Shown here piece after piece: positions 7,986-16,518 of a stretch of DNA of 37,671 nucleotides. How positions within the stretch are numbered: position 1 is the stretch's first letter; each line of letters begins with the position of its first letter. The stretch lies in the NCBI GenBank assembly GCA_003447235.1, contig DLZV01000011.1, positions 1 to 37,671 on the forward strand, given 5' to 3'. Origin of the DNA: Prevotella sp. (GTDB lineage Bacteria > Bacteroidota > Bacteroidia > Bacteroidales > Bacteroidaceae). A program made the translations under genes and the position numbers. Below the pieces are notes generated by a model. It ran no database searches. It was not told where the DNA came from and was given only the letters and a program-made list of their open reading frames with translations.

Positions 7986-9083
7986 TTACTTCACGTAAAC
8001 GATAGCGAGACGGTTAGAGGTGACACCCTGGACACCCTTACCGGTAGCCTCGTCAACGATCACGCCGCGACCCTTGAGGTACTTAGCGACGACGTCGGCA
8101 CGAGCCTGAGACAGACGATCGTTGATAGCCTTAGAACCCTCGGGAGAAGCCGTACCAACAATCTGTACGTGTGCACCCTTCTTGATAGCGTCGAGCGCCT
8201 TTATATCCTCCTTGGTGAGGTTGGCCTTGCCCTGAGCGAAGGCGACGAAGACGCGGTCAGACACGCACACATCGTGATGAGCAGCAGGTACCTCTACACG
8301 CTTCTCGACGATCTTCTCGACCACCTCCGGCTTGCGGTTGCGGAGCTCATTGACCTGAGCGTTGAGAGCGTCGACCTCAGCCTGGTGCTGTGCGTTGATG
8401 GCGTCCACATCCGGGGTGCGGCTCCAAGTAGCCTTGCCGAGGTTGTAGGTCAAGCCGATCTCAGCGTAGAGACGGTTGTCGTGGCTGTCCCATCCGCGCT
8501 TGCCATTGCTCTTGTCGATACCGTCGGCATCGCCCTCAAGACGATCCCAACCCAACTCGAGGTTGACAGCCAGCTTCGGAGAAACACGGAAAGTGTTGAG
8601 GACACCAACGCCCAGCTGCATAGCATAAGTGTTGTAGCTCATGTTGCGGGTGATACCACCGCCAGCGAAGGGAATGAGGTTCCAGATACGCTTCTCGTTG
8701 TAGCCGCAGATCAAGTTGCTGAGGTTGAAGAGCACCTGCTCGTTCGCCGTCCAGTACTTGTTGCTCTTGCTGGTCTCGTTGTCCAGGACCGTCTTACCCC
8801 AAATACCATTGATCTTGGTACGGAGACCGATGCCCGGAGTGAACCACTTACCCACGGCAACCGAAGCACCTACATGAGAACGGAAATCCTCGATCGGGCT
8901 GTTGCTGTTGCCAGCACCATGCTCCTGACCTGAGTACCATGCATTCCAGTTGGCACCAGCCTGAATGAACCAATTGCTCCAGAAAGAATTTGTAGCGACG
9001 CTATGCTTCTGTACAGGAGCCTCCTGAGCGAAACCCGTTGCCGTCATACCGGCAAGAGCCATAACCATTAATAACTTTTTCAT
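7986..9083 (-). CDS. OmpA family outer-membrane protein
   Basis: A 365-residue outer-membrane protein. A signal peptide covers residues 1-20 (ends GFAQ). A beta-barrel region with many aromatic, glycine-rich strands follows to about residue 215, then a short coiled linker (DAINAQHQAEVDALNAQVNE) and a C-terminal OmpA peptidoglycan-binding domain with the NDRLSQARA signature. It anchors the outer membrane to the cell wall. The usual GHTD of the domain is GTAS here, as in many Bacteroidota OmpA proteins. It is probably highly expressed: it has its own promoter and a strong terminator. Confidence 0.9.
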   Translation of the reverse strand: MKKLLMVMALAGMTATGFAQEAPVQKHSVATNSFWSNWFIQAGANWNAWYSGQEHGAGNSNSPIEDFRSHVGASVAVGKWFTPGIGLRTKINGIWGKTVLDNETSKSNKYWTANEQVLFNLSNLICGYNEKRIWNLIPFAGGGITRNMSYNTYAMQLGVGVLNTFRVSPKLAVNLELGWDRLEGDADGIDKSNGKRGWDSHDNRLYAEIGLTYNLGKATWSRTPDVDAINAQHQAEVDALNAQVNELRNRKPEVVEKIVEKRVEVPAAHHDVCVSDRVFVAFAQGKANLTKEDIKALDAIKKGAHVQIVGTASPEGSKAINDRLSQARADVVAKYLKGRGVIVDEATGKGVQGVTSNRLAIVYVK

Positions 9084-9153
9084 AACTACTATAATTTAAA
9101 TTTGTTTCCTCTCGGTTGCAAGACCGTGATTAATTCTGAATGGCTTTTGGTTG

Positions 9154-9161
9154 CAAAGTTA
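9154..9161 (-). promoter_or_regulatory. -7 promoter box (TAACTTTG) of ompA
   Basis: TAACTTTG on the minus strand, with TTTG/TTG boxes upstream (a TTTG lies 22 bases away, slightly long). The predicted leader is about 64 nt. Confidence 0.6.
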
Positions 9162-9210
9162 ATGATTATTTTCCAAATCAATGCAAATAAATTGAAATCT
9201 TTTTCCATCT

Positions 9211-9250
9211 ACCGTGTATTTTTTGACCTCAGTCATTCAAAATATACGGT
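9211..9250 (-). terminator. Hairpin just after mutL
   Basis: ACCGT plus TATTTT pairs with AAAATA plus ACGGT across this 40-base stretch, starting at the mutL stop codon. A long T run does not follow at once, so it is a likely but not ideal terminator of the guaB-mutL transcript. Confidence 0.45.
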
Positions 9251-11091
9251 TATGAGGCAAAAAGATGGTCTATCTCCTGTTGGGAGAGTATGGCGACTAT
9301 CACCTTTCCGTCGGGCGTATATTTCATGTTTTCGCAGGAAAAGAGCCGGTTGACGATGCTTTCCATTTCCTCGTTGCTGAGCACTTGGCCGATGGGGATG
9401 GCTGCGCTCCGTGCCATGGTCAGTGCGAGTGAACGGTCGATCTCATCCTTCACCTCTGCCGTCTTTGCCTCTGTGTCGCCCACCATTTGCAGGAGCAGAT
9501 CCGGGATGTTCAGTCCCTCGAGTCCCGTGGGTACGGCCCCTATCGAGTAGCAGCCGTTGCCCAGGTCGGACAACTCAAAGCCCATCGCCTCCAGTTCGGG
9601 TACGACGGCGGGCAGGCGTTGCAGTGAGGCTGGGGCAAACTGCACCATCTCGGGGAAGAGCAAGCGCTGTGCACTCGGTTTGCGCTGTGCCAACTGGCGC
9701 AGATAGTCCTCGTAGAGGATGCGCGTGTGGGCACGGTGCTGGTCGATCATCATCAAGCCCGACTTCACGGACGACATGATATACTGTCCCTTGAACTGGT
9801 AGTGGGAGGGAGCTTTCTCCTCCACTATCGTTTCTGTGGGTGTAGTTTCCTGTTGCGAGGCAAACAGGTCCGTCGGAGGTTCAGATGGGCTCTCTGCTTC
9901 TGTGCCTTTCAGTCCCTCATAGAGTTGGTCCCATCCCTCGGGAGCTGCGGGCTGGCGATAGTTCTCCGATGGAGTCTCTTTGAAAGGATTGTAGCTCGGG
10001 TTGTATTGCACCTTGGGCGCGCAGATATCCCTTGGCGAGTCGTCGAAAACGGGAATCTCCGGTTTGGCCTCAGAGTCGAAGTCGATGGTGGGAATGTTGT
10101 TGAATTTGCCCACCGCATCCTTGACTGCTGCCATGAGGATCTGCCAGATGGCCTGTTCGTTCTCAAACTTGATCTCGGTCTTGGTGGGATGGATGTTGAC
10201 GTCGATGTCCTCTGGGCGCACGGTGAAATAGAAGAAATAGGGCACCTGCTCATCGGTGGGAATCAGTCGGTCGAATGCCGAGATCACCGCCTTGTGGAAG
10301 TATGGATGGCGCATGTAGCGACCATTGACGAAGAAATACTGCGTGTTGCACTTCTTCTTTGATGATTCTGGTTTGCCTACGAAGCCCTGGAGCGTGCAGA
10401 TGGAAGTCTCCACCTCCCTTACGGGCAGCAAGTCTTTGTCGAGTTTGCGTCCAAAGATGTCGATGATGCGCTTGTGGAGGTTTGTCGCCTTGAGGTTGAA
10501 TACCTCCGCCCCGTTGCTCCGCAGCGTAAAGTTGATGTCGTTATAGACCAATGCGATCCGTTCGAAGGCCGCGATGATGTTGTTTAGTTCCGTGGCGTTC
10601 GACTTGAGAAACTTCCGTCTTGCCGGCACGTTATAGAACAAGTTTTCCACCAGGAAGTTGGCCCCCACGGGGCAGGCGCAAGGCTCCTGGCCTTGAAAAC
10701 GGCTGCCAGCGATGGTCAGGTGTGTGCCCACCTCCTCGTTCTCCGTCCTTGTCTGGAGGTCCACTTGGGAAACGGCTACAATCGAAGGCAACGCCTCGCC
10801 ACGAAACCCCATGGTGCGGAGTGCGAAAAGATCGTCGGCCTGCCGGATCTTCGAGGTGGCATGGCGCTCGAAGGCCAGTCGTGCGTCCGTCTCGGACATG
10901 CCCTTTCCGTCGTCGATGACCTGGATAGAGGTGCGCCCTGCGTCCACTACCAGCACGTCGATGTGCTTGGCTCCCGCATCTACCGCATTCTCCACCAGCT
11001 CCTTGATGACGGAAGCCGGTCGCTGTATCACCTCTCCCGCAGCTATCTGGTTGGCTACGCTGTCGGGAAGCAGTTGAATGATGTCACTCAT
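9250..11091 (-). CDS. mutL: DNA mismatch repair protein MutL
   Basis: A 613-residue MutL. The N-terminal GHKL ATPase is complete: ELVENAVDAGA (Mg-binding Asn35), DDGKGM at 60-65 and GFRGEALPSI at 95-104. A low-complexity linker leads to the C-terminal dimerisation domain. MutL couples MutS recognition of mismatches to strand removal. The endonuclease motif DQHA(X)2E(X)4E appears as DQHRAHTRILYE (450-461), with Thr in place of the first Glu, and the ACR and CPHGRP metal-site motifs are also not conserved. Nicking activity is therefore doubtful. It is the last gene of the guaB-parvulin-OstA group. Confidence 0.93.
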   Translation of the reverse strand: MSDIIQLLPDSVANQIAAGEVIQRPASVIKELVENAVDAGAKHIDVLVVDAGRTSIQVIDDGKGMSETDARLAFERHATSKIRQADDLFALRTMGFRGEALPSIVAVSQVDLQTRTENEEVGTHLTIAGSRFQGQEPCACPVGANFLVENLFYNVPARRKFLKSNATELNNIIAAFERIALVYNDINFTLRSNGAEVFNLKATNLHKRIIDIFGRKLDKDLLPVREVETSICTLQGFVGKPESSKKKCNTQYFFVNGRYMRHPYFHKAVISAFDRLIPTDEQVPYFFYFTVRPEDIDVNIHPTKTEIKFENEQAIWQILMAAVKDAVGKFNNIPTIDFDSEAKPEIPVFDDSPRDICAPKVQYNPSYNPFKETPSENYRQPAAPEGWDQLYEGLKGTEAESPSEPPTDLFASQQETTPTETIVEEKAPSHYQFKGQYIMSSVKSGLMMIDQHRAHTRILYEDYLRQLAQRKPSAQRLLFPEMVQFAPASLQRLPAVVPELEAMGFELSDLGNGCYSIGAVPTGLEGLNIPDLLLQMVGDTEAKTAEVKDEIDRSLALTMARSAAIPIGQVLSNEEMESIVNRLFSCENMKYTPDGKVIVAILSQQEIDHLFAS

Positions 11092-11181
11092 ATTTGTTGT
11101 CTTCTATATTACTGTTGCCTTCACTCGGTTTTCATCTACTCTCTATACGCTCGTCATGTCTTCTCTCGTCACCCTTTCAGC

Positions 11182-11475
11182 CTATCCCCACGCGCCCAGC
11201 AAGAGCAGGACTGCTGCGGCAGCTATTGCCGTGATCGCACCCCATAGCCATGCTACCGTCGTCGTGCTGCGTCGCTTGACCCGGCGCTGTCTTGCAGCCT
11301 CGGCAAAGAGCATGTGCAGTCTCTCCTGACGGTCCGACACCTTGTCCTCCGTCTTTCGTACCCCATCTTTGCTCATCTCCTCCCTGAGCAGGCGCAGTTG
11401 TTCCTTGCGCTCGTCGATAAACTGGAAGCGGTGGGAGAAGTGGCGAGGCCTTGGCTGATGAAAAAGTCCCCTCAT
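11182..11475 (-). CDS. Small single-pass membrane protein between OstA and MutL
   Basis: A 97-residue protein starting MRGLFHQPRPRHF, with a charged middle region (DERKEQLRLLREE) that could form a short coiled coil. A basic patch and one C-terminal hydrophobic helix ending at the last residues (about 75-95) suggest tail-anchoring in the inner membrane. Its ATG overlaps the stop of the OstA-like gene (ATGA), so the two are translationally coupled. I do not recognise a named family. Its position suggests a role in envelope biogenesis, but this is inference. A longer frame to 11622 lies entirely inside the OstA gene and is rejected. Confidence 0.7.
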   Translation of the reverse strand: MRGLFHQPRPRHFSHRFQFIDERKEQLRLLREEMSKDGVRKTEDKVSDRQERLHMLFAEAARQRRVKRRSTTTVAWLWGAITAIAAAAVLLLLGAWG

Positions 11476-13478
11476 CGTCGTGTCGTCTCCGGATTGAAGC
11501 GATCGACGATGCGTTGGCGAGGTGGTGCTGCCACCTTGCGATACAGTCTCTGCAGACTCTGCGCCTTGGTCACGCGGCGGAACACATCGTCCTTGTCGCG
11601 TGGGCGGAGGTTCTCCAGCCATACAAAGCCCCGCAGCTGCCTGTGCTCAGGCGGAATCTGGTTCAGCGGATACATCATACCCTCTGTCTTCGGCATCCAT
11701 ATCTTCTCCAGTTTTCGCTCGGGCGAGAGAAACATCCGCATCGTGTCGGTCTCGACATAGACCATGCCGATGAGTGTGCTGTCCTTGTCGTCGGTGGGGT
11801 AGAAGATGGTCAGCACATTATCGACGGCCGTGGCCTGTCGTACCGCCCCGTCTATGAAGTGGGCGTGCATGGACTTGGCGCTGATCTGGTTGAAGTGCTC
11901 GCGGTCCGTCATCCGTTCTATCGAGAGGGCGTTGCCCATGACATAGGCGTCGCGCACGGTGGAGTCGTTCATGAACGCCCGGATGCTGTCTCCCAGGATC
12001 TGGCGTTCGCCGTTCCATAGCACGGGGTCGTCGTAGAGCGTAATGCAGGAGTCGAGCGTGTTGGCGACGAGCAGTCCGCAGACCGCCTGGATGTCCGTGC
12101 GGTACGCCCGCACGTTGTCCACGCCATAGACCTCCCGATATACCGAGTCGGTATTGACGTTCCACGCTCTCATCCTCACCGTGTCGGCATGGACGTAGAG
12201 CGTGTCGCCCTGCGAGAAGTCCAGAGCCAAGGGCCCCGGGTCGCCACCGTAAGCGAGTGCTGCCTCCTCGGTGTAGAAGCAGTCCTCGGCGCGGAACGCA
12301 TTCTTGTTTTTGCGGTCGAGGTAATCGACACGTCCGTGCGCCTCGCCCATCCGCGTCTTCTCATTATATAAAAGCGTGTCGCCCTTGATGACCCGTTGAG
12401 CCCCACGGTCGTCAACCCAGGCGTTGCCATAGTTCTCCATCTCGCCCGTTGTGGCGTTATAGACCACATGCTGTCCGCGGATGGTGCGGTCGTTCTGTTT
12501 GTCCTCGATATCGACGTCGCCCCTGCCCTCCATGTGGCCCGAGTTGCTGTTGTACCAGACATCCTTGCCCTTGATGACGCGGTGCGCTTTCTTGTCGTTG
12601 ATGGTCACGCCCTGGTGGCCCTCGGCGTCACCCGTCTCGTTGTTGAAGGTGATGTTGTAGCCGTCGATGTCTCTTTCTGGCGATGTGATAGTGGTATGGC
12701 CCACCGTCCGTGCCGAACCCGTTATCTGGTTGAAGAAGCCCTCGTTGGTATGGATCACGCCGCCGTCGCTCATGCGCAGCGTCGATTTTCCCACCACGTG
12801 GACCTCGCCCGTCTCCATGTTGCCTGCTGCCGTTGGTGTGTGGACCGACCGGATGCGTCCTTGTGCGGACCGCATCACCACGTCGCCCATGAAGCGGAAG
12901 TCCTTGGTCTTGGTGTTGTAGTGGCCCTCGTCGGCGATGATGGTATTGGGGCCAGCCACGATGGTACCCCTGCCGTCGAAGAACTTTGCCTCGTCAAACA
13001 TCAAGTTGTAGTCGAGGCTGTCGCAGCGCAACAGTCGTCCCGGCTCGCGCACCACCACATGCCCGCGTGCCCGTAGCATCTGCCCCAGACCCTCATAGTG
13101 GAGGCGCCCACACTCCAGCGTGGCTCCTCCGGGGCGTGTCACCTTGACGTGGCCGAAGGCCTGAAAGAACGACCGCTCCTGGCTCAGCCAAGCACTGTCG
13201 CAACGAAGCGTCATGCCGTTGTATCGGAAGCGCACGTTGCCCCGCGCCACCTGGATGTCGGGCCTTACGGACTGGTTGTGCCATAGCACGTCGGCATGGT
13301 CGATATAGACCTTCTCCGTCGGTTTCTTCTTCTCTGTCGGTTTCTGTCCAATCGGTTTCTGCCCCTGCGCACTGATTGGGGCAAGGAGCAGGAATAACCC
13401 AAACAGGCATAGAACCCGCCATAGGGAAGTTCTATGCCCGCTTTTTGTTGGAAGTGAGGGAAAGGCGTTTGTTCTCAT
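11472..13478 (-). CDS. OstA-like (LptA/LptD N-terminal domain) protein
   Basis: A 668-residue exported protein with a hydrophobic signal segment at about residues 18-38. It carries two groups of OstA/LptA-type repeats, recognisable by recurring patterns of GxVxxxDxxxxRxxxGDxLxYN. Such repeats form a beta-jellyroll groove that carries lipopolysaccharide across the periplasm. The protein lacks an LptD barrel and is far longer than LptA, so it is a Bacteroidota-type OstA protein, probably part of the LPS bridge. The ATG at 13478 sits two bases past the SurA-like stop; the frame could start at 13517, but that lies inside the upstream gene. It is followed by an ATGA-coupled small membrane protein. 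Confidence 0.82.
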   Translation of the reverse strand: MRTNAFPSLPTKSGHRTSLWRVLCLFGLFLLLAPISAQGQKPIGQKPTEKKKPTEKVYIDHADVLWHNQSVRPDIQVARGNVRFRYNGMTLRCDSAWLSQERSFFQAFGHVKVTRPGGATLECGRLHYEGLGQMLRARGHVVVREPGRLLRCDSLDYNLMFDEAKFFDGRGTIVAGPNTIIADEGHYNTKTKDFRFMGDVVMRSAQGRIRSVHTPTAAGNMETGEVHVVGKSTLRMSDGGVIHTNEGFFNQITGSARTVGHTTITSPERDIDGYNITFNNETGDAEGHQGVTINDKKAHRVIKGKDVWYNSNSGHMEGRGDVDIEDKQNDRTIRGQHVVYNATTGEMENYGNAWVDDRGAQRVIKGDTLLYNEKTRMGEAHGRVDYLDRKNKNAFRAEDCFYTEEAALAYGGDPGPLALDFSQGDTLYVHADTVRMRAWNVNTDSVYREVYGVDNVRAYRTDIQAVCGLLVANTLDSCITLYDDPVLWNGERQILGDSIRAFMNDSTVRDAYVMGNALSIERMTDREHFNQISAKSMHAHFIDGAVRQATAVDNVLTIFYPTDDKDSTLIGMVYVETDTMRMFLSPERKLEKIWMPKTEGMMYPLNQIPPEHRQLRGFVWLENLRPRDKDDVFRRVTKAQSLQRLYRKVAAPPRQRIVDRFNPETTRR

Positions 13479-13479
13479 C

Positions 13480-14928
13480 TCACCTGACCCAACCCTCGTA
13501 TTGGAAATTGCACCCACGATACTGCGGACTGATCCAAACGTAGGTGTCCTTGATTTTCTTCACCACCCACTCGTGGATTTTCTTCTGTCGCGCGTGGCTC
13601 GTCACGATGTCGCTCATGGCCTGGAAATCCTCCTGGATATTGGCCTTGTGAGCGTCCGTACGTGCCATCAGCCGGACGATGGCCGTCGTGACCTTGCCGC
13701 GGTCGGTGGTCATCCTGAATGCCTTCGACACCTGGCCCACCTTCATCGTATCGACGACAGCTGCCACCTCGGTTGGCAAGTCCTGCATGCGGAAGCGCGA
13801 GGTGCGCGACGACTCGTTGCTGTTGACCATCACACCGTGGTTGGCCTTTGTGTCCTTGTCGTCGGAGAGGAAGGCCGTGGCGGCGCCAAACTCAAACTTT
13901 CCTGCACGGATGTCGTCGGCGATACTGTCCAGACGTGCCTCGGCTGCCGTCAGCGAAGCCTCGGAGACCCGCGGGCGCAGCAGGATATGGCGGACGTTCA
14001 CCTTGTCGCCCCGACGGTCGATGAGCTGGATGATATGATAGCCAAACTCTGTCTCCACGATCTTCGAAATCTTGTTGGGGTCGGTGAGGTTGAAGGCTGC
14101 GTTGGCAAAGGCTGGATCGAGCAGTCCACGTCCCGTGTAGCCCAGTTCACCACCTTGGCGTGCCGTACCCTTGTCCTCGGAATAGAGGCGGGCCAGCGTG
14201 GCAAAGGAAGTCTCCTTCTTTGTCACGCGTTCCGTAAACTCACGCAGCTGGTTCTTCACCCGGTTGATCTCCTCCTGCTCGATGATGGGGTTCTTCGTCA
14301 GGATCTGCACCTCCACGGTTGTGGGAATCTCGGGCAGACTGTCCGTGGGCATGTCCTTGAAATAGGCGCGCACCTCTGCCGGGCTCACCTCGATGTCCTT
14401 CACCAGTTCCTGCTGCTCCTTCTGTACCAACTGTCGGTTGCGGAAGTCGTCGTGCATGTCCTGCCGCATCTGTGAGATCGTCTTGCGCTGATACTGCTCC
14501 AGTCGCTCACGCGAACCGTCGATGGTCGGCAGCGAGAGCCAGTAGTTGATCTGCTGGTCCACGGCCTGGTTGATCTCCGACTCCGTGACCTCGATGCTGT
14601 CGAGAGCCGCCTGGTGGAGGAATAGCTTCTGTACGGCTATCTGCTCCGGTATCTGGCAGTCGGGATCGCCGTCCCATTTGATGCCCTCGGCTTCGCTTTG
14701 CAGTCGGGTGATCTCCACCTCCGACTTCAGTATCGGCTCGTCGCCGACCACCCATATCACCTCGTCGATGACACTCTGGGGAGCGGGGCGTCCCGCTATG
14801 GTGGCCGTCTTCACCGAGTCGTTGGCAGCCCATGCCGCCATCTCTGCGCCCCCGCGGGTGTTCAGTCCCGCCATGGCCAGCATAGAGACCGGCAGCAGTA
14901 GTGCCATTATCGCTTGATTTCTCTTCAT
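13480..14928 (-). CDS. SurA-like periplasmic peptidyl-prolyl isomerase
   Basis: A 482-residue periplasmic chaperone/isomerase. A signal peptide (residues 1 to about 35) precedes a SurA-type N-terminal chaperone region that opens with VIDEVIWVVGDEPILKSEVE. Two parvulin-like domains follow, the first with FATLARLYSEDKGTARQGGELGYTGRG condensed to the family hallmarks 'YSED' and 'GGxLGY'. It folds outer-membrane proteins. Its neighbours (another parvulin and the OstA-like protein) place it in an outer-membrane biogenesis operon. In E. coli surA also lies next to lptD, so the linkage is conserved across phyla. The start ATG is preceded by a short gap from the second parvulin gene. Confidence 0.88.
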   Translation of the reverse strand: MKRNQAIMALLLPVSMLAMAGLNTRGGAEMAAWAANDSVKTATIAGRPAPQSVIDEVIWVVGDEPILKSEVEITRLQSEAEGIKWDGDPDCQIPEQIAVQKLFLHQAALDSIEVTESEINQAVDQQINYWLSLPTIDGSRERLEQYQRKTISQMRQDMHDDFRNRQLVQKEQQELVKDIEVSPAEVRAYFKDMPTDSLPEIPTTVEVQILTKNPIIEQEEINRVKNQLREFTERVTKKETSFATLARLYSEDKGTARQGGELGYTGRGLLDPAFANAAFNLTDPNKISKIVETEFGYHIIQLIDRRGDKVNVRHILLRPRVSEASLTAAEARLDSIADDIRAGKFEFGAATAFLSDDKDTKANHGVMVNSNESSRTSRFRMQDLPTEVAAVVDTMKVGQVSKAFRMTTDRGKVTTAIVRLMARTDAHKANIQEDFQAMSDIVTSHARQKKIHEWVVKKIKDTYVWISPQYRGCNFQYEGWVR

Positions 14929-14989
14929 TACGGTAGCAATTCGTGTGGCTTATTGGGGGAAGCCCCGCTTTGAGGCCACCCCCTGTTTG

Positions 14990-16417
14990 TTAGTGCTTAT
15001 TGACCGTGGCCAATACCTCGCGGTTGATGACGACGGGATACTTCTTGCGCAGTTCCTTCACCCACTGCTCCTCCAGCAGGTTCTGGTAGTCGGCAGTCAC
15101 CTGTCCGCGCACGTCGTTCATCTCCTCCGGTGCCTTAATCATCTTGCCATAGGTGGCGTCGATGGGGTAGTCCTTGGTCGGTGTGACATTGACGTTCACC
15201 TTGAACTCGTTGCGGTCCACGAGCGGGTTGTCACCCTTCTTGAAGATGCCCTTCTCCACGCGGATGCGGATGACGGAGTCGTTGTTGAACGTGCTGCGCA
15301 ACTTGTCGGCCCAGTCGCCGAAGGGCAGTCCCTTGACGGCATTGCGCACGGCAGCCACGTCGGCCTCGTCCTTGACATGGTAGGCCATGCCCTTGAAGCG
15401 CGGCTCGTCCCACTTATACTGCTTCTTGTGTTTTTTGAAATACTGCAACAGGCCCGCCTCGTCGCTGGCAGCCTTGCCCCAGATGGTGCGGTTGCTGACC
15501 TCGAAGAGGAGCAGGCCGTCGTGATACTCGCGCACGAGGTTCTTCAGATCCGGATCCTTGGCCTCCATCTCCACCAGTCGCTGGTCGAGGATGGCCTCGG
15601 GCGTGGTGTTCTGCACCTTGGCCAGAGAGTCGAGCTTGTCGTTGATGATCTTCTCGCGGAGGCCACGCATCTCGATAAACTTCATGATGTCGGCCTTCAG
15701 GGAGTCATACTCGAAGAAGTTGCGCTGTCCGTCCATGCGGATGATGTGCCAGCCGAAAGGCGACTTGACAGGGCGCGAGATCTCTCCCGGGCGCATGGAG
15801 TAGGCTGCGTTCTCAAAAGTCGGGACCGTCTGTCCCTTGGTGATCCAGTTGAGCTGTCCGCCCTTGGCTGCCGATGCCTTGTCGGCCGAGTATCTTCTCG
15901 CCATCTCGTTGAAGTCGGAACCCTTCATGATGGCGCTGTAGATAGAGTCTGCACGTGCGGAGTCTGCCATCATCTCCTCGGCCGTGGCCTTGGGCGGCAC
16001 CATGATGAGGATGTGCGATACCTGGCGCATGCCTCCAGCTCCGTCGATGCGCTCCTGTGTCTCCTTGTAGATCTTGTAAGCCTCGGCCTCCACGTCGGCG
16101 TCGTTGATGATTGTCGGGCGGATCTGCTGGTCGCGGTAGTTGAGAAACTCGCGCTTGTAGGCCGGCATGGTGTCCATCTTCGCGTCTATGGCAGCCTGCA
16201 CCTTCAACTTATAATTGATGAAAAGGTCCACATATTCCTCCACCGACTTTTTGTCGATCACTCCCTCTGAGTTGTTTTTGTTGTAGGAATACTCAAATTC
16301 TGAGCGGCTGATCGGCTGGCCGTTGATGGTCATAATCGTCGGGTCATTCGCACTCTGGGCCTGCGCCATCATCGCGCATCCCAGCAGCAGTGCCGAGAAA
16401 AGAGACTTCAGTTTCAT
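14990..16417 (-). CDS. Periplasmic parvulin-type peptidyl-prolyl isomerase
   Basis: A 475-residue secreted protein: signal peptide residues 1-20 (ends MMAQAQ), an N-terminal SurA-like helical region (EFEYSYNKNN, EYVDLFINYKLK), then a parvulin domain at about residues 125-230 with VSHIL, FNEMARRYSADK, GGQLNW and FGWHIIRM. The C-terminal part looks like a second, degenerate chaperone domain. Together with the next gene it forms a tandem of SurA-like foldases, presumably for outer-membrane porins and TonB receptors. It lies 101 bases after guaB; an intervening stem-loop may adjust its expression. Confidence 0.87.
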   Translation of the reverse strand: MKLKSLFSALLLGCAMMAQAQSANDPTIMTINGQPISRSEFEYSYNKNNSEGVIDKKSVEEYVDLFINYKLKVQAAIDAKMDTMPAYKREFLNYRDQQIRPTIINDADVEAEAYKIYKETQERIDGAGGMRQVSHILIMVPPKATAEEMMADSARADSIYSAIMKGSDFNEMARRYSADKASAAKGGQLNWITKGQTVPTFENAAYSMRPGEISRPVKSPFGWHIIRMDGQRNFFEYDSLKADIMKFIEMRGLREKIINDKLDSLAKVQNTTPEAILDQRLVEMEAKDPDLKNLVREYHDGLLLFEVSNRTIWGKAASDEAGLLQYFKKHKKQYKWDEPRFKGMAYHVKDEADVAAVRNAVKGLPFGDWADKLRSTFNNDSVIRIRVEKGIFKKGDNPLVDRNEFKVNVNVTPTKDYPIDATYGKMIKAPEEMNDVRGQVTADYQNLLEEQWVKELRKKYPVVINREVLATVNKH

Positions 16418-16459
16418 GTTGTCTTTGTCTTGTCTATTATATATAATAATGAGAATCGA

Positions 16460-16499
16460 GGCTCTGCCACGTCGGGAATCCCTCCCCCGTGACAGAGCC
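16460..16499 (-). other. Intergenic stem-loop between guaB and the parvulin gene
   Basis: GGCTCTG plus CACG pairs with CGTG plus CAGAGCC (11 bp with one mismatch, 16-base loop). No T run follows on the minus strand, so it is more likely an RNA-processing or stabilising hairpin, or a partial attenuator, than a full terminator. Confidence 0.5.
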
Positions 16500-16518
16500 C
16501 GTGTCTATGTTGTCTTGA

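Noticed and set aside
7971..8933. A 320-codon plus-strand frame opposite ompA
   Set aside because: The minus strand encodes a convincing OmpA protein with signal peptide and terminator; the plus frame is a shadow.
14945..16270. A 441-codon plus-strand frame opposite the parvulin gene
   Set aside because: It is the antisense shadow of a well-supported secreted isomerase and has no recognisable domain.
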